Of a stretch of DNA of 64,000 nt, positions 17,879 through 26,913 are shown one piece after another. The position numbers and the translations under genes are program-made. The stretch's first letter is position 1; each line of letters opens with the position of its first letter. Source of the DNA: Flavobacterium sp. (GTDB lineage: Bacteria; Bacteroidota; Bacteroidia; Flavobacteriales; Flavobacteriaceae). The notes beneath the pieces are model-generated. The model did not search any database. It was given only the letters and a program-made list of their open reading frames with translations, and was not told the origin of the DNA. The stretch lies in contig JAGYJR010000002.1 in the NCBI GenBank assembly GCA_018401995.1, positions 140,248 to 204,247 on the forward strand, written 5' to 3'.

Positions 17879-18137
17879 AGATAAAAAGGGAAAAGGGAAA
17901 AGGGAAAAGGGTAAAAGTTTACAGCTAGTATTTTTTACTATTGCCTATTGCCTATTACCTATTGCCTCAGAAGCCCAATGTGCTATGTGTAGAGCGGCAT
18001 TAGCTAGTGAAGAAGGCGGAGTGAAAGCCGAAGCCATAAATGACGGAATCGTTTATTTAATGATTATTCCATATATTTTAGTTGCGGCTGCTGCTTATGC
18101 GATTTATAAAATTAAATACAGCAAAAAAGGCGATTAA
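17868..18137 (+). CDS. Small CxxC membrane protein with repeat-encoded signal peptide
   Basis: An 89-aa protein: a Lys/Gly-rich N-terminus, a hydrophobic signal segment (about residues 19-34, ending SEAQ), then QCAMCRAALASEEGG with a CxxC pair and one C-terminal membrane helix (about 59-79). The CAMCR-type core and final helix look conserved with small flavobacterial proteins found beside SCO/DUF420 genes. The whole N-terminal part is encoded by two heptanucleotide arrays (17884-17911 and 17938-17965). It overlaps DUF420 by 11 bp, and its stop shares TTAA with the stop of the convergent DUF4403 gene. It may act in oxidase maturation through its CxxC; that is inference. Confidence 0.7.
   Translation: MRTKDKKGKGKREKGKSLQLVFFTIAYCLLPIASEAQCAMCRAALASEEGGVKAEAINDGIVYLMIIPYILVAAAAYAIYKIKYSKKGD
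17884..17911 (+). repeat. Heptanucleotide array (AAAAGGG)x4
   Basis: Four perfect tandem copies of AAAAGGG, starting five bases after the DUF420 stop and inside the first codons of the small CxxC gene. Seven is not a multiple of three, so a unit gain or loss would shift the frame. Confidence 0.95.
17938..17965 (+). repeat. Heptanucleotide array (CTATTGC)x4
   Basis: Four tandem copies of CTATTGC, the third being CTATTAC, encoding the hydrophobic core of the signal peptide (AYCLLPIA). Confidence 0.95.
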
Positions 18138-19522
18138 TCCAATCCGTCAACTTTTACATTCATTTTGCCGGAAGTTGTGATGAAAGCAATTATGGCTTTA
18201 TCTGTGATTTCTACTTTATCAAAAACTAAATCGTCAATTTCTCCATTGACAAAAACGCCTTTCATTGGTGAGTAATTTTGGAAATAAGGCAACATATTAG
18301 CTTTTCCTTCTTCCAAATTCTTTTGAATAGAATAGCGACAATTCTCTTGAATTTTTTTCAAAATAGTGCCTTGCGCTAACCAATTTGCAGATTTAAGCAA
18401 TATGCTTTTGGTACTCACAACATAATCCATTTGCTCAAAGTAAATTTCTTTAGTGATTGAATTATAATTAGGAATTCCTGTTAAATAAATAGTTCCGTTA
18501 ATACTTCCAATTAAGTCGAGTGCCACAATCATTTTTCCATTGCGTTGCCAAAGCGCAACTTTTTGAACGATTACTTTTCTACTTCCAGATGCAAACTCTT
18601 GTCCTTGAAAATTTTTGGTAATTATTTTAGAAGCGCTTTCATAAGTAGAAACAGCGGCTAATGAAATTTGAAATTTATCAGGCATCGAAGCAACAGGTTT
18701 TAATACAATCTTTTTCTTGTCGAATGTTTTTTCAGCTGCTTCACCCACAGTAGTTTGCATGTCGCATTTCAAACCCATATTCATGGTGATTTTGTTCTTG
18801 GTGAGTTTAGCTTCAGTCACGTACAATTCTTGAGGTTCCATTTTAAACCAAACTTCATAAGCTTCTTGTGATAAAAACGGATTACTTAGATTGTCTAAAG
18901 CATCTAAAACTTGTGGTTTGAAATCGCATGTTTTGTCAATAGCGGTGTCAATTTCTTTAGCCATTTTGGTTTTGAAAAATCGCAAAGCCGGATTTACAAT
19001 ATAAGTAACAGGAACTGCTTTTCCTGCAACGATAATAGCTGGGCTAGTATTCCATTCAAAATCTTCTATAGTAGAATTTGTTGTTAGTTTCCAATTACTA
19101 AGATGTGGTTTACTCTTTAGCGTCATAACGCCATCTAAAAATAAATCTTTGGTATCATTTAAACCTAAAAAATCAGTTCCATATTTAAATTTAGCCCAAA
19201 TCTTCAATGGAATTTTTGAAATAATGAATCCATTTTTTTCTTCCAATACAATTTCGTTTGATTTCCAGACTTTCAATTCAATGTTATCATCTTTAATAAT
19301 AGAATCGTTATATATTAATCCTTTTAAGTTTTTATTTAATTGTTGTTGAATTTCTTTCAAAGTTATTTCAACTGGCATTGCAATAAATGAGGTTTTGTTT
19401 TTAACAATAACAGTAGAGTCTGAAGTTGGCAGAGGTTTTAAAGCTTCAATTTTATTTGTAGTCCCACAAGAAATTATAAATAAGGAAATAAATACGAATA
19501 GTATATAATACAACTTTTTCAT
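18134..19522 (-). CDS. DUF4403 family lipoprotein
   Basis: A 462-aa protein with a lipoprotein signal (FIISC, Cys19) and a mature part recognised as DUF4403: repeated beta-rich modules with LNKNLKGLIY near the start, KIWAKFKYG, and a middle segment PALRFFKTKMAKEIDTAIDK. Function unknown to me; modules of this kind resemble tubular lipid-binding domains, which is speculation. The gene is convergent with the small CxxC gene, the two stops overlapping by four bases. A TAATTTTG box lies just upstream of the start. Confidence 0.82.
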   Translation of the reverse strand: MKKLYYILFVFISLFIISCGTTNKIEALKPLPTSDSTVIVKNKTSFIAMPVEITLKEIQQQLNKNLKGLIYNDSIIKDDNIELKVWKSNEIVLEEKNGFIISKIPLKIWAKFKYGTDFLGLNDTKDLFLDGVMTLKSKPHLSNWKLTTNSTIEDFEWNTSPAIIVAGKAVPVTYIVNPALRFFKTKMAKEIDTAIDKTCDFKPQVLDALDNLSNPFLSQEAYEVWFKMEPQELYVTEAKLTKNKITMNMGLKCDMQTTVGEAAEKTFDKKKIVLKPVASMPDKFQISLAAVSTYESASKIITKNFQGQEFASGSRKVIVQKVALWQRNGKMIVALDLIGSINGTIYLTGIPNYNSITKEIYFEQMDYVVSTKSILLKSANWLAQGTILKKIQENCRYSIQKNLEEGKANMLPYFQNYSPMKGVFVNGEIDDLVFDKVEITDKAIIAFITTSGKMNVKVDGLD

Positions 19523-19538
19523 GCTTTGAAAATTTGGT

Positions 19539-19572
19539 CAAAATTAAAATTTTAATTGATTAACTGTAACAA
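19539..19572 (-). promoter_or_regulatory. Promoter of DUF4403 gene
   Basis: On the minus strand TTG (19572-19570), a 23-nt spacer and TAATTTTG (19546-19539), ending about 16 nt before the ATG. Confidence 0.5.
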
Positions 19573-19621
19573 AAACCTTAAAATTTGGTCTAATAAGAAA
19601 TTCGAAGAAATAAACAATAGA

Positions 19622-21055
19622 ATGATACGAAAACGAATAGTCTTTTTACTTTCATTAGTAGTTTTTCAGTTGCAAGCGCAAGAGAAAAAATGGACTTTAC
19701 AAGAATGTGTAGATTATGCTATAAAAAACAACATTTCTGTACAGTCTTCGGCTTTAGATTTGCAAACTGCTGGAATTGCTAAAAAAGATGCAATTGGAAA
19801 TTTTTTACCAAATTTTAATGCATCAGCTTCTCACTCATGGAATGTGGGTTTGAATCAAAACATCACAACAGGTTTATTAGAAAACCAGACTACACAATTT
19901 ACCTCTGCAGGACTAAATGTGAGTGTAGATTTGTTTAAAGGATTGCAAAATCAAAACCAATTGCGTAGATCTAATCTATCAATAATTGCATCGCAATACC
20001 AATTGCTAAAAATGCAAGAAGATATTGCGCTAAATGTTGCTAACGCTTATTTGCAAATCTTATTCAATAAGGAAAATGTAAAAGTGCAAAAGCAACAATT
20101 GACTTTTAATGAATCACAGTTGCAACGAACTACTGAATTAGTAAATGCAGGACAAGTACCACAAGGCGATTTACTAGATATTAAAGCTTCCGTAGCTTCA
20201 GATAAACAAAGATTGATTGCGGCTGAGAATGCACTTTTGATTTCAAAATTGAGTTTGGCACAATTGCTTCGTATTGAAGATTTTCAAAGTTTTGATATTT
20301 CAGAAGAACAATTGGATGTTTTTGATAGTGTAATCATGAATGAAAGCCCAAATGCTGTTATCGAAAAAGCAAAAGAAACCAGAACCGAATTAAAAATAGC
20401 GGAATCTAATTTAGAAATTGCTAAAAAAGACATTTCTATTGCAAGAGGAGCCTATTTGCCTTCTATAGTAGGATTTTACAGTTTTAATACTAGAGCGGCT
20501 TACTTTGATAGAATCGTTGGTTTTCAACCAAATACGACAAATCCAACATCTGTTATTGGTTTTGTTGATGGTACTGGTCAGGCTGTTTTGCAACCTAATT
20601 TTTCTCCAATTTTAGGAGGACCACTTTCTGTTTGGGAACAATTTGATAATAATAAAGGTCAAAATTTTGGAGTTCAAATGAATATTCCAATATTTAATGG
20701 TTTTGCAACTAGAAATAATGTACAACGTTCGAAAGTTGCATTCGAAAGAGCAAAATTGAATTACGATCAGCAAAACTTAGACTTAGAAAGAAATGTTTAT
20801 ACCGCATTTACTGATACTAAAGCAGCGAAAGAAAGCTATGAAGCCGCTTTGCAAACCTTAGAAGCAAGAACCTTATCTTTCAATTATGCAAAAGACCGTT
20901 ATGAAGTAGGGTTGATGAATGTTTTTGATTTCAATCAAGCGCAAACTTTGTTAGTAAATGCGCAATCGGAAGTATTACGAACCAAATATGATTATATTTT
21001 TAGAACCAAAATTTTAGAATTTTATTTCGGAATTCCTTTAATTCAAAATAATTAA
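19622..21055 (+). CDS. TolC family outer-membrane efflux protein
   Basis: A 477-aa outer-membrane channel of the TolC type. A signal peptide (about residues 1-20, ending LQAQ) precedes the family opening WTLQECVDYAIKNN and two repeated outer-membrane-efflux domains rich in coiled-coil heptads (NQLRRSNLSI, AQSEVLRTKYDYIFR). ATG 19622 was chosen because the longer upstream reading frame would add 22 polar residues before the signal peptide. It is followed four bases later by a periplasmic adaptor gene. The inner-membrane pump is not adjacent here. Confidence 0.92.
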   Translation: MIRKRIVFLLSLVVFQLQAQEKKWTLQECVDYAIKNNISVQSSALDLQTAGIAKKDAIGNFLPNFNASASHSWNVGLNQNITTGLLENQTTQFTSAGLNVSVDLFKGLQNQNQLRRSNLSIIASQYQLLKMQEDIALNVANAYLQILFNKENVKVQKQQLTFNESQLQRTTELVNAGQVPQGDLLDIKASVASDKQRLIAAENALLISKLSLAQLLRIEDFQSFDISEEQLDVFDSVIMNESPNAVIEKAKETRTELKIAESNLEIAKKDISIARGAYLPSIVGFYSFNTRAAYFDRIVGFQPNTTNPTSVIGFVDGTGQAVLQPNFSPILGGPLSVWEQFDNNKGQNFGVQMNIPIFNGFATRNNVQRSKVAFERAKLNYDQQNLDLERNVYTAFTDTKAAKESYEAALQTLEARTLSFNYAKDRYEVGLMNVFDFNQAQTLLVNAQSEVLRTKYDYIFRTKILEFYFGIPLIQNN

Positions 21056-21059
21056 TACC

Positions 21060-22361
21060 ATGTCAAAAAAATCAATATACATTTTAGTAGGAGTAGTAGC
21101 CGTTGTTTTAATCGTTTTAATTGGATTAAAAAAAGCAGGTAAAATAGGAAACAACGATAATGCTAAAATTGTTGAAATTGCTAATGCAGATGAAATGACT
21201 ATCATTGAAACCGTTTCTGCTACAGGAAAAATTCAACCTGAAATTGAAGTAAAAATTTCATCAGAAGTTTCTGGTGAAGTTATTGAATTGCCAATCAAAG
21301 AAGGGCAACAAGTGAAAAAAGGAGATTTATTGGTTAAAATCAATCCTGATATTTACGTTTCAGGTGTAAACCGTACAGCAGCAACTTTATCTACAACAAA
21401 AGCCGGATTAAGTCAGGCTGATGCTCAAGTGAAAGAAGCAAAAGCAAATTATGATAGAAATAAAACACTATTCGATAAAGGGGTAATTTCAAAAGCAGAA
21501 TGGGATAGAGTAGTATCTGCTTACGAAGTAGCTGTTGCTTCAAAGCAATCGGCTTATTATAATGTTGCGAGTGCTAATGCAACTTTAACAGAAGCTAGAG
21601 ATAATTTAAGAAGAACTACAATTTATGCTCCAGCTGACGGAACTATTTCATTGCTTTCGGTAGAGTTAGGAGAACGAGTTTTAGGAACGCAGCAAATGGC
21701 AGGAACTGAAATTTTACGTGTTGCCAATTTGAACAATATGGAAGTGGAAGTAGATGTAAATGAAAATGATATTGTTAAAATTAGTATTGGTGATGAGGCA
21801 AAAATTGAAGTAGATGCTTATTTGAAAAAAGAATTTAAAGGAGTAGTAACTAGTATCTCAAATTCTGCTAGCTCGGCATTAACAGCTGATCAAGTAACTA
21901 ATTTTAAAGTAAAAGTTCGAATTTTAAAAGAGTCTTATGAAGATTTATTAGAAGGGAAACCTGCTAATTATTCACCTTTTCGACCAGGAATGACGGCAAC
22001 TGTTGACATCATTACTAAGCGAAGAGAAAAAGTGATTGGTGTTCCAATTAGTGCTGTAGTTATTAAAGAAGATACCACTTCTGTCAAAAAAAATGTAATG
22101 GCAGAGTTGGAGAAAGAAGAAAATGAGAAAAAAGGAACGTATAAACCTGATCAAAAATTCGAATGTGTTTTTGTAAAAGTAGGGGATAAAGCCAAACTTA
22201 GAGTTGTAAAAACAGGAATTCAAGATGATACGAATATTGAAATCATTTCAGGTTTGAAAAAAGGAGAAGAAATAATTACTGGTCCGTATACAATGGTTTC
22301 CAAAGATTTGGTTAGTAACGACAAAGTGAAGACAGAGGACAAATCTTCTAGTAAGAAGTAG
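21060..22361 (+). CDS. Efflux periplasmic adaptor (HlyD/MacA-like membrane fusion protein)
   Basis: A 433-aa adaptor with an N-terminal membrane helix (about 5-23), a biotinyl-lipoyl-like half (VSGEVIELPIKEGQQVKKGDLL, about 70-92), a coiled-coil hairpin (about 105-180), the second lipoyl half (YAPADGTISLLSVELGERV), a beta-barrel domain and a C-terminal membrane-proximal domain. Adaptors of this type join TolC to an inner-membrane pump. The MacA-like layout suggests an ABC-type partner, but no pump gene follows; a terminator ends the unit. Confidence 0.88.
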   Translation: MSKKSIYILVGVVAVVLIVLIGLKKAGKIGNNDNAKIVEIANADEMTIIETVSATGKIQPEIEVKISSEVSGEVIELPIKEGQQVKKGDLLVKINPDIYVSGVNRTAATLSTTKAGLSQADAQVKEAKANYDRNKTLFDKGVISKAEWDRVVSAYEVAVASKQSAYYNVASANATLTEARDNLRRTTIYAPADGTISLLSVELGERVLGTQQMAGTEILRVANLNNMEVEVDVNENDIVKISIGDEAKIEVDAYLKKEFKGVVTSISNSASSALTADQVTNFKVKVRILKESYEDLLEGKPANYSPFRPGMTATVDIITKRREKVIGVPISAVVIKEDTTSVKKNVMAELEKEENEKKGTYKPDQKFECVFVKVGDKAKLRVVKTGIQDDTNIEIISGLKKGEEIITGPYTMVSKDLVSNDKVKTEDKSSSKK

Positions 22362-22384
22362 TCTTTTATTTAGTTTTGGGTTGG

Positions 22385-22416
22385 AAAGACGCGGATTTAT
22401 TCGCGTCTTTTTATTT
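22385..22416 (+). terminator. Rho-independent terminator after efflux adaptor gene
   Basis: AAAGACGCG (22385-22393) pairs with CGCGTCTTT (22402-22410), followed by T-rich sequence. Confidence 0.88.
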
Positions 22417-22434
22417 TTTGGTATATAAAGTTTG

Positions 22435-22442
22435 TATTTTTG
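22435..22442 (+). promoter_or_regulatory. -7 box upstream of tsaB
   Basis: TATTTTTG, an exact TAnnTTTG match, about 19 nt before the chosen ATG 22462. It overlaps a longer in-frame start at 22432, making that start unlikely. Confidence 0.45.
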
Positions 22443-22461
22443 TCCAATCAATTTTAACGCA

Positions 22462-23124
22462 ATGACCTACATTCTTAATATAGAAACTGCTACTAAAAAC
22501 TGCTCCGTATCTTTATCTGCTGATGGGGAGACGATTGCATTACAAGAAATAGCAACCGAAAATTTTTCACATGCTGAAAAATTACATGTTTTTATAGCAA
22601 CGCTTTTAAAAGAATATCACTTACAATTTCAAGATATTCAGGCTATTGCGGTTAGTCAAGGCCCAGGTTCTTATACGGGTTTGCGAATTGGCGTTTCCGC
22701 GGCCAAAGGTTTGTGTTATGCTTTATCAATTCCTTTGATTGCAGTTGATACTCTAGAGCTTTTGGCACGTCAAATAAAAATAGATAATGGTTTTATTGTA
22801 CCAATGATTGATGCTCGGAGAATGGAAGTTTACACTGCCTTTTTTGATAGTAATTACCAAAAAACACAGCCAACAGCAGCTTTAGTAATTGATGCTTCAT
22901 CTTTTGAAAACGAAACAGCAACGATGCATTTAATTGGTGATGGTGCGTCAAAATTTAAAAGCGTATTAACAGCTGATAAATTTGTGTATCATGATGCTGT
23001 AGTATATCCATCAGCGAATGAAATGAGTTTGTTAGCATTTGAAAAGTACAAAAAAAGCGACTTTGTGGATGTCGCTTATTTTGAACCGTATTATTTGAAA
23101 GATTTTATTTTAACTAAAAAATAA
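22462..23124 (+). CDS. tsaB: tRNA threonylcarbamoyladenosine biosynthesis protein TsaB
   Basis: A 220-aa ASKHA-fold protein. TsaB pairs with TsaD and TsaE to make the t6A37 modification of ANN-reading tRNAs. Visible family motifs are ILNIETATKNCSVSL at the start, FSHAEKLH near residues 39-46, and GPGSYTGLRIGVSAAKGL near 70-88. ATG 22462 begins directly with the family N-terminus. Length is normal. The gene is separated from the efflux genes by a terminator and has its own -7 box. tsaD and tsaE are not in the window. Confidence 0.95.
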   Translation: MTYILNIETATKNCSVSLSADGETIALQEIATENFSHAEKLHVFIATLLKEYHLQFQDIQAIAVSQGPGSYTGLRIGVSAAKGLCYALSIPLIAVDTLELLARQIKIDNGFIVPMIDARRMEVYTAFFDSNYQKTQPTAALVIDASSFENETATMHLIGDGASKFKSVLTADKFVYHDAVVYPSANEMSLLAFEKYKKSDFVDVAYFEPYYLKDFILTKK

Positions 23125-23146
23125 AACAATAAATAAGTAGTAGAAA

Positions 23147-23347
23147 CTATTCGATTTCAAAAGTTACTTTTAGATTCACTCTAAATTCGGCTACTTCGTT
23201 GTTTTTTACAGAAGCACTTTGATCCTGAACATAAACCGAACGGATGTTTTTTAATGATTTAGATGCTTTTGCTACTGCTTTTTTTGTAGCATCTTCCCAA
23301 CTTTTCTCAGAACTTGATAAAATTTCAATTACTTTTAATACTGCCAT
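23147..23347 (-). CDS. Dodecin family flavin-binding protein
   Basis: A 66-aa protein of full dodecin length. Dodecins form hollow dodecamers that bind flavins (or CoA in some bacteria) and buffer them in the cytoplasm. The typical VIEILSSSEKSWEDATKKA segment, with the flavin-stacking tryptophan at residue 17, and the C-terminal FRVNLKVTFEIE strand are present, as is the central glutamine-containing VYVQDQSA strand. It is transcribed convergently with tsaB, 22 bp away. Confidence 0.93.
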   Translation of the reverse strand: MAVLKVIEILSSSEKSWEDATKKAVAKASKSLKNIRSVYVQDQSASVKNNEVAEFRVNLKVTFEIE

Positions 23348-23485
23348 AATCTTTATATATTTTTAATTAAGAAATGTAAATATACAAAAAATTAAATAAC
23401 TGAACAATAAAAATTGATAACATTAACTTAACATCCAAAACAAAATCTTAACGGAATTTTGCAACAAATAGAAATCTAAACTTAA

Positions 23486-25879
23486 ATGGAACAAATTTAT
23501 ATCGTAATGCTTGTGGCATTGGCTATTTTAGCCTCAATTGATTTGATGGTTGGAGTTGCAAATGATGCAGTAAACTTCTTAAATTCAGGAATTGGTTCTA
23601 AAGCCGTTTCATTTAAAACATTAATGATAGTTGCAAGTATTGGTATAGCACTTGGAGCTTTTTTTTCAAGTGGCATGATGGAGATTGCGAGAAGTGGAAT
23701 TTTTAATCCGTCTATGTTTACCTTTGATGATGTTATGATTATTTTCTTAGCCGTAATGGTGACAGATGTCTTATTGTTAGATATATTCAACTCATTAGGA
23801 TTTCCTACTTCAACTACGGTTTCTGTGGTTTTCGAGCTTTTGGGTGCTGGTGTTTGTTTGGCTATCTATAAAATCATTACTCAAGATGATGGATTTGAAA
23901 CCTTATCAGGTTATATCAACACCAAAAAAGCTTCTGAAATTGTAACCAGTATTTTGCTTTCGGTATTAATATCATTCACAATTGGTGCTTTTGTTCAATA
24001 TATTTCAAGGATTTTATTTTCGTTTCAATATGAAAGAAGAGTCAAGTATTTTGGAGCCATTTTTGGAGGAGTTGGGCTTGGTTTTATTTGTTATTTCATA
24101 TTAGCAAAAGGATTAGGAGGTACTGATTTAGCCACAAAAATTATAGAGGTTATTCACGAAGGAAATGCTCAAGATTTGTTGGCTGCTGGTAATAATTTCT
24201 TCGAAACTTCTCATAAAACTCTTGAAGAGTTGTTAAAAGATAAAAAAAAGGAAATTATTTTAAATGATGATAAGACACAACTTTTGCTAACTTTTAAAGG
24301 CTATGTAAATTATTACATGCTTTACTTTTTAGGGGTTTTTATTGTTATTTTTGGTTTACTTTCACAATTGCTAATTTCTTTAAAAGTTAACATTTTCAAA
24401 GTAATCATTGTCATAGGAACTTTTGCTTTGGCATTAGCTTTTGCTGGTAATGACTTAGTGAACTTCATTGGTGTGCCAATTGGAGCTATTCAGGCATATG
24501 ATATTTATGTCGCTGGAGGTAATAATTCGTCAATGTTAATGGGTGAATTAGCATCAACCGATTTAAAAGCTAATTTTTGGTATTTGTTAGCTGGTGGTGG
24601 AATAATGGTTTACACACTTTGGACTTCTAAAAAAGCAAAAGAAGTTATTAAAACTGGAGTAGATTTGTCTCGCCAAGGTGATGGTTCTGAAAAATTTGAT
24701 GCAAATAATTTATCTCGTATTATTGTAAGAGGTGTAATGTATATTGGACAATTAATTAATTATGTATTACCAAAATCACTTCAATTAAAAATTGACAAAC
24801 AGTTTGTTAAAGAAGAAATAAAGAGTAAAAACAAAGAAGTTGCTGCTTTTGATATGGTTCGTGCTTCTGTAAATTTAATGGTTGCTGCTGTGTTGATTGC
24901 AATTGGAACCTCATTAAAATTACCGCTTTCTACAACTTACGTAACCTTTATGGTAGCAATGGGAACTTCATTTGCGGATAGAGCTTGGGATAGAGAAAGC
25001 GCAGTTTATAGAGTAGCTGGAGTTTTTAACGTAATTGGAGGTTGGTTTGTAACCGCAATCGTAGCTTTCTCTATGGCAGGATTAGTGGTTACTATTTTAA
25101 AAGTTGGAAAAGTATTTGCTTTTGTTGCCATTATGATTTTGGTTGGAATTTTATTATATAGAAGTTCAAGAAAGTATATTTTAAAATCCAAAGAGCGCGA
25201 TGCAGAATTAGCGCAATTAAGAACTGAAGATGTAGCAACTATTAAAGAAATTATTTCGGAAAGTTCATCCCAAATCGCTAAGGTTGTTCATAAAACTAAT
25301 ATTTTGTATTCTGATGTTGTGAATAATTTAGGATTACAAGATTTAGCAAAATTAAAAGAAGATAAAAAGAAACTTAAAAAGTTAGAAAAAGAAGTTGATG
25401 ATTTAAAGAGTAATGTTTTCTATGTGATTAAAAACTTAGATGAAAACTCAATTGAAGCTAGTAAGTTCTATATTCTAATTTTAGGATTCTTACAAGATAT
25501 GGTTCAATCTATAGGTTTTATAACTAATACGAGTTATTCGCATATAAATAACAATCATAAGAATTTGAAATTCAATCAAATTAGAGATTTAAAATCAATT
25601 GATAATCAGTTGCAACTTTTATTTGAACGTTTAGAAGAAAGTTTCAGAGCAGAAGATTTTTCTAAATTGGATCTTGTTTTACAAGAAAAATCAACTTTAT
25701 TAAATTCTATAGCGGAGTTGATTCAAAAACAAATTACTAGAATCAGAACTACTGAGAATAGTCCTAAAAACAGTAAATTGTATTTTGGTTTGTTATTAGA
25801 AACAAATGATTTAGTAAAAGCAACTATGAGTTTATTGGAATTGTTTAAAGAGTTTAATGAACAAGTTGATAAGAAATAA
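23486..25879 (+). CDS. Inorganic phosphate transporter (PiT family) with C-terminal PhoU-like region
   Basis: A 797-aa membrane protein, longer than the roughly 420-500 aa of a basic PiT. The two duplicated PiT signatures are present: GVANDAVNFLNSGIGS near residues 23-38 and AFAGNDLVNFIGVPIG near 313-328. About eleven membrane helices are spread over residues 1-565, with a soluble loop near 235-270. Residues 570-797 are a charged, helical cytoplasmic tail resembling DUF47/PhoU-type proteins, which often partner PiT as separate genes. The fusion suggests built-in regulation of phosphate uptake, which is inference. A strong bidirectional terminator follows. Confidence 0.9.
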   Translation: MEQIYIVMLVALAILASIDLMVGVANDAVNFLNSGIGSKAVSFKTLMIVASIGIALGAFFSSGMMEIARSGIFNPSMFTFDDVMIIFLAVMVTDVLLLDIFNSLGFPTSTTVSVVFELLGAGVCLAIYKIITQDDGFETLSGYINTKKASEIVTSILLSVLISFTIGAFVQYISRILFSFQYERRVKYFGAIFGGVGLGFICYFILAKGLGGTDLATKIIEVIHEGNAQDLLAAGNNFFETSHKTLEELLKDKKKEIILNDDKTQLLLTFKGYVNYYMLYFLGVFIVIFGLLSQLLISLKVNIFKVIIVIGTFALALAFAGNDLVNFIGVPIGAIQAYDIYVAGGNNSSMLMGELASTDLKANFWYLLAGGGIMVYTLWTSKKAKEVIKTGVDLSRQGDGSEKFDANNLSRIIVRGVMYIGQLINYVLPKSLQLKIDKQFVKEEIKSKNKEVAAFDMVRASVNLMVAAVLIAIGTSLKLPLSTTYVTFMVAMGTSFADRAWDRESAVYRVAGVFNVIGGWFVTAIVAFSMAGLVVTILKVGKVFAFVAIMILVGILLYRSSRKYILKSKERDAELAQLRTEDVATIKEIISESSSQIAKVVHKTNILYSDVVNNLGLQDLAKLKEDKKKLKKLEKEVDDLKSNVFYVIKNLDENSIEASKFYILILGFLQDMVQSIGFITNTSYSHINNNHKNLKFNQIRDLKSIDNQLQLLFERLEESFRAEDFSKLDLVLQEKSTLLNSIAELIQKQITRIRTTENSPKNSKLYFGLLLETNDLVKATMSLLELFKEFNEQVDKK

Positions 25880-25880
25880 A

Positions 25881-25912
25881 AAAAGGGAGTCAAAATTTTG
25901 ACTCCCTTTTTT
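25881..25912. terminator. Bidirectional terminator between pit and nifU-like genes
   Basis: A perfect 30-nt inverted repeat (AAAAGGGAGTCAAAA and its complement, 25881-25910) with A residues on one side and T residues on the other, so it can stop transcription from both converging genes. Confidence 0.93.
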
Positions 25913-25926
25913 GTTAAAATTAAATT

Positions 25927-26826
25927 TTATGCATTTATTGCTTCTACTTTAATTTCATTGTCATTTAACATGTCGCGAAGCATATTTTCAATACCATTTT
26001 TTAGAGTAAATGTAGAAGAAGGACAACCACTACAAGCGCCTTGTAAAATTACCTTCACTCTTTTTTCATCTGCATTAAAAGAATCAAACATGATATTACC
26101 GCCATCGCCTTGAACTGCTGGTTTTACATATTCTTCTAAGATATTTATGATTTGTTGAGAAGTAACATCTAATTTGTCAAAATATTCTTCTTGTTGCTTT
26201 TGATGATTTTCCGTTTTTACTATCAAGGATTCATCAACTGCTAAATTTCCGTTTTCTAAAAACTCTTTGATAAAAGTTCTAATTTCCAAAGTAATTTCGT
26301 CCCATTGTGCAATTTCAAATTTGGAAATAGAAATGTAATTCTCGTCAATAAAGACTTCTTTTACGAAAGGAAATTTAAATAATTCTTTTGCTAATGGAGA
26401 AGCAATAGTGTCATCAATGTTTTTGCATTCCACAAGTGTTTTAGTTAATGCTTTGTTAGCAACAAATTTTAATACTGCTGGATTTGGAGTGGTTTCTGCG
26501 TAAACAGTAATTGGAATCTTTTTGTTCTCTGTTTCTTCAATTGTAATAATTTTTCCTCCGTTATTGATGAATTCTTCAATTTGTTGAGCAACATCATCCT
26601 GAACATCTTCCCATTCCACAATTGAGAATTTTTCTATTGCAATAAAGTTTCCAGAAATGTAAACGGTTTTTACAAAAGGCAAAAAGAATAATTGTTTAGC
26701 TAAAGGAGAATCTTGTGTTTCGTCAATATTCTTAAATTCAAAATTTTGATTACGAACAATGGTTTCATCTAATTCAAATTTAACAATCGAAGGGTTATTT
26801 GTTATTTTTACACTAATTTTAGACAT
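25927..26826 (-). CDS. NifU family Fe-S scaffold/carrier with two Nfu N-terminal domains
   Basis: A 299-aa protein of three parts: two consecutive copies of an Nfu N-terminal-type domain (about residues 4-95 and 100-195; each has NPxxxKF, SPLAKxLFxxPFVK and IxxFI elements) and a C-terminal NifU domain with the cluster-binding CSGCPSSTFTLKNGIE motif. Such proteins carry Fe-S clusters to target apoproteins. ATG at 26826 was chosen over an upstream start at 26844, which would overlap the -7 box. It is convergent with the phosphate transporter gene. Confidence 0.9.
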   Translation of the reverse strand: MSKISVKITNNPSIVKFELDETIVRNQNFEFKNIDETQDSPLAKQLFFLPFVKTVYISGNFIAIEKFSIVEWEDVQDDVAQQIEEFINNGGKIITIEETENKKIPITVYAETTPNPAVLKFVANKALTKTLVECKNIDDTIASPLAKELFKFPFVKEVFIDENYISISKFEIAQWDEITLEIRTFIKEFLENGNLAVDESLIVKTENHQKQQEEYFDKLDVTSQQIINILEEYVKPAVQGDGGNIMFDSFNADEKRVKVILQGACSGCPSSTFTLKNGIENMLRDMLNDNEIKVEAINA

Positions 26827-26841
26827 GATGTGTTTTTTTTG

Positions 26842-26849
26842 CAAAGATA
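26842..26849 (-). promoter_or_regulatory. -7 box of nifU-like gene
   Basis: TATCTTTG on the minus strand, an exact match, 15 nt upstream of the chosen ATG; no clear -33 TTG. Confidence 0.45.
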
Positions 26850-26913
26850 CAAAACCTCAGTATTTAATTCTTTTTATATTTGTTAATTCTAAATAAACAA
26901 AAACTAAATTTCT

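Noticed and set aside
17884..17965. G-rich array as a possible G-quadruplex
   Set aside because: GGG runs are separated by four A residues and could fold in principle, but the coding and slippage view explains both arrays better; left as a side note.
19556..19621. Longer N-terminus of the TolC protein
   Set aside because: The extra 22 residues are polar and precede a complete signal peptide.
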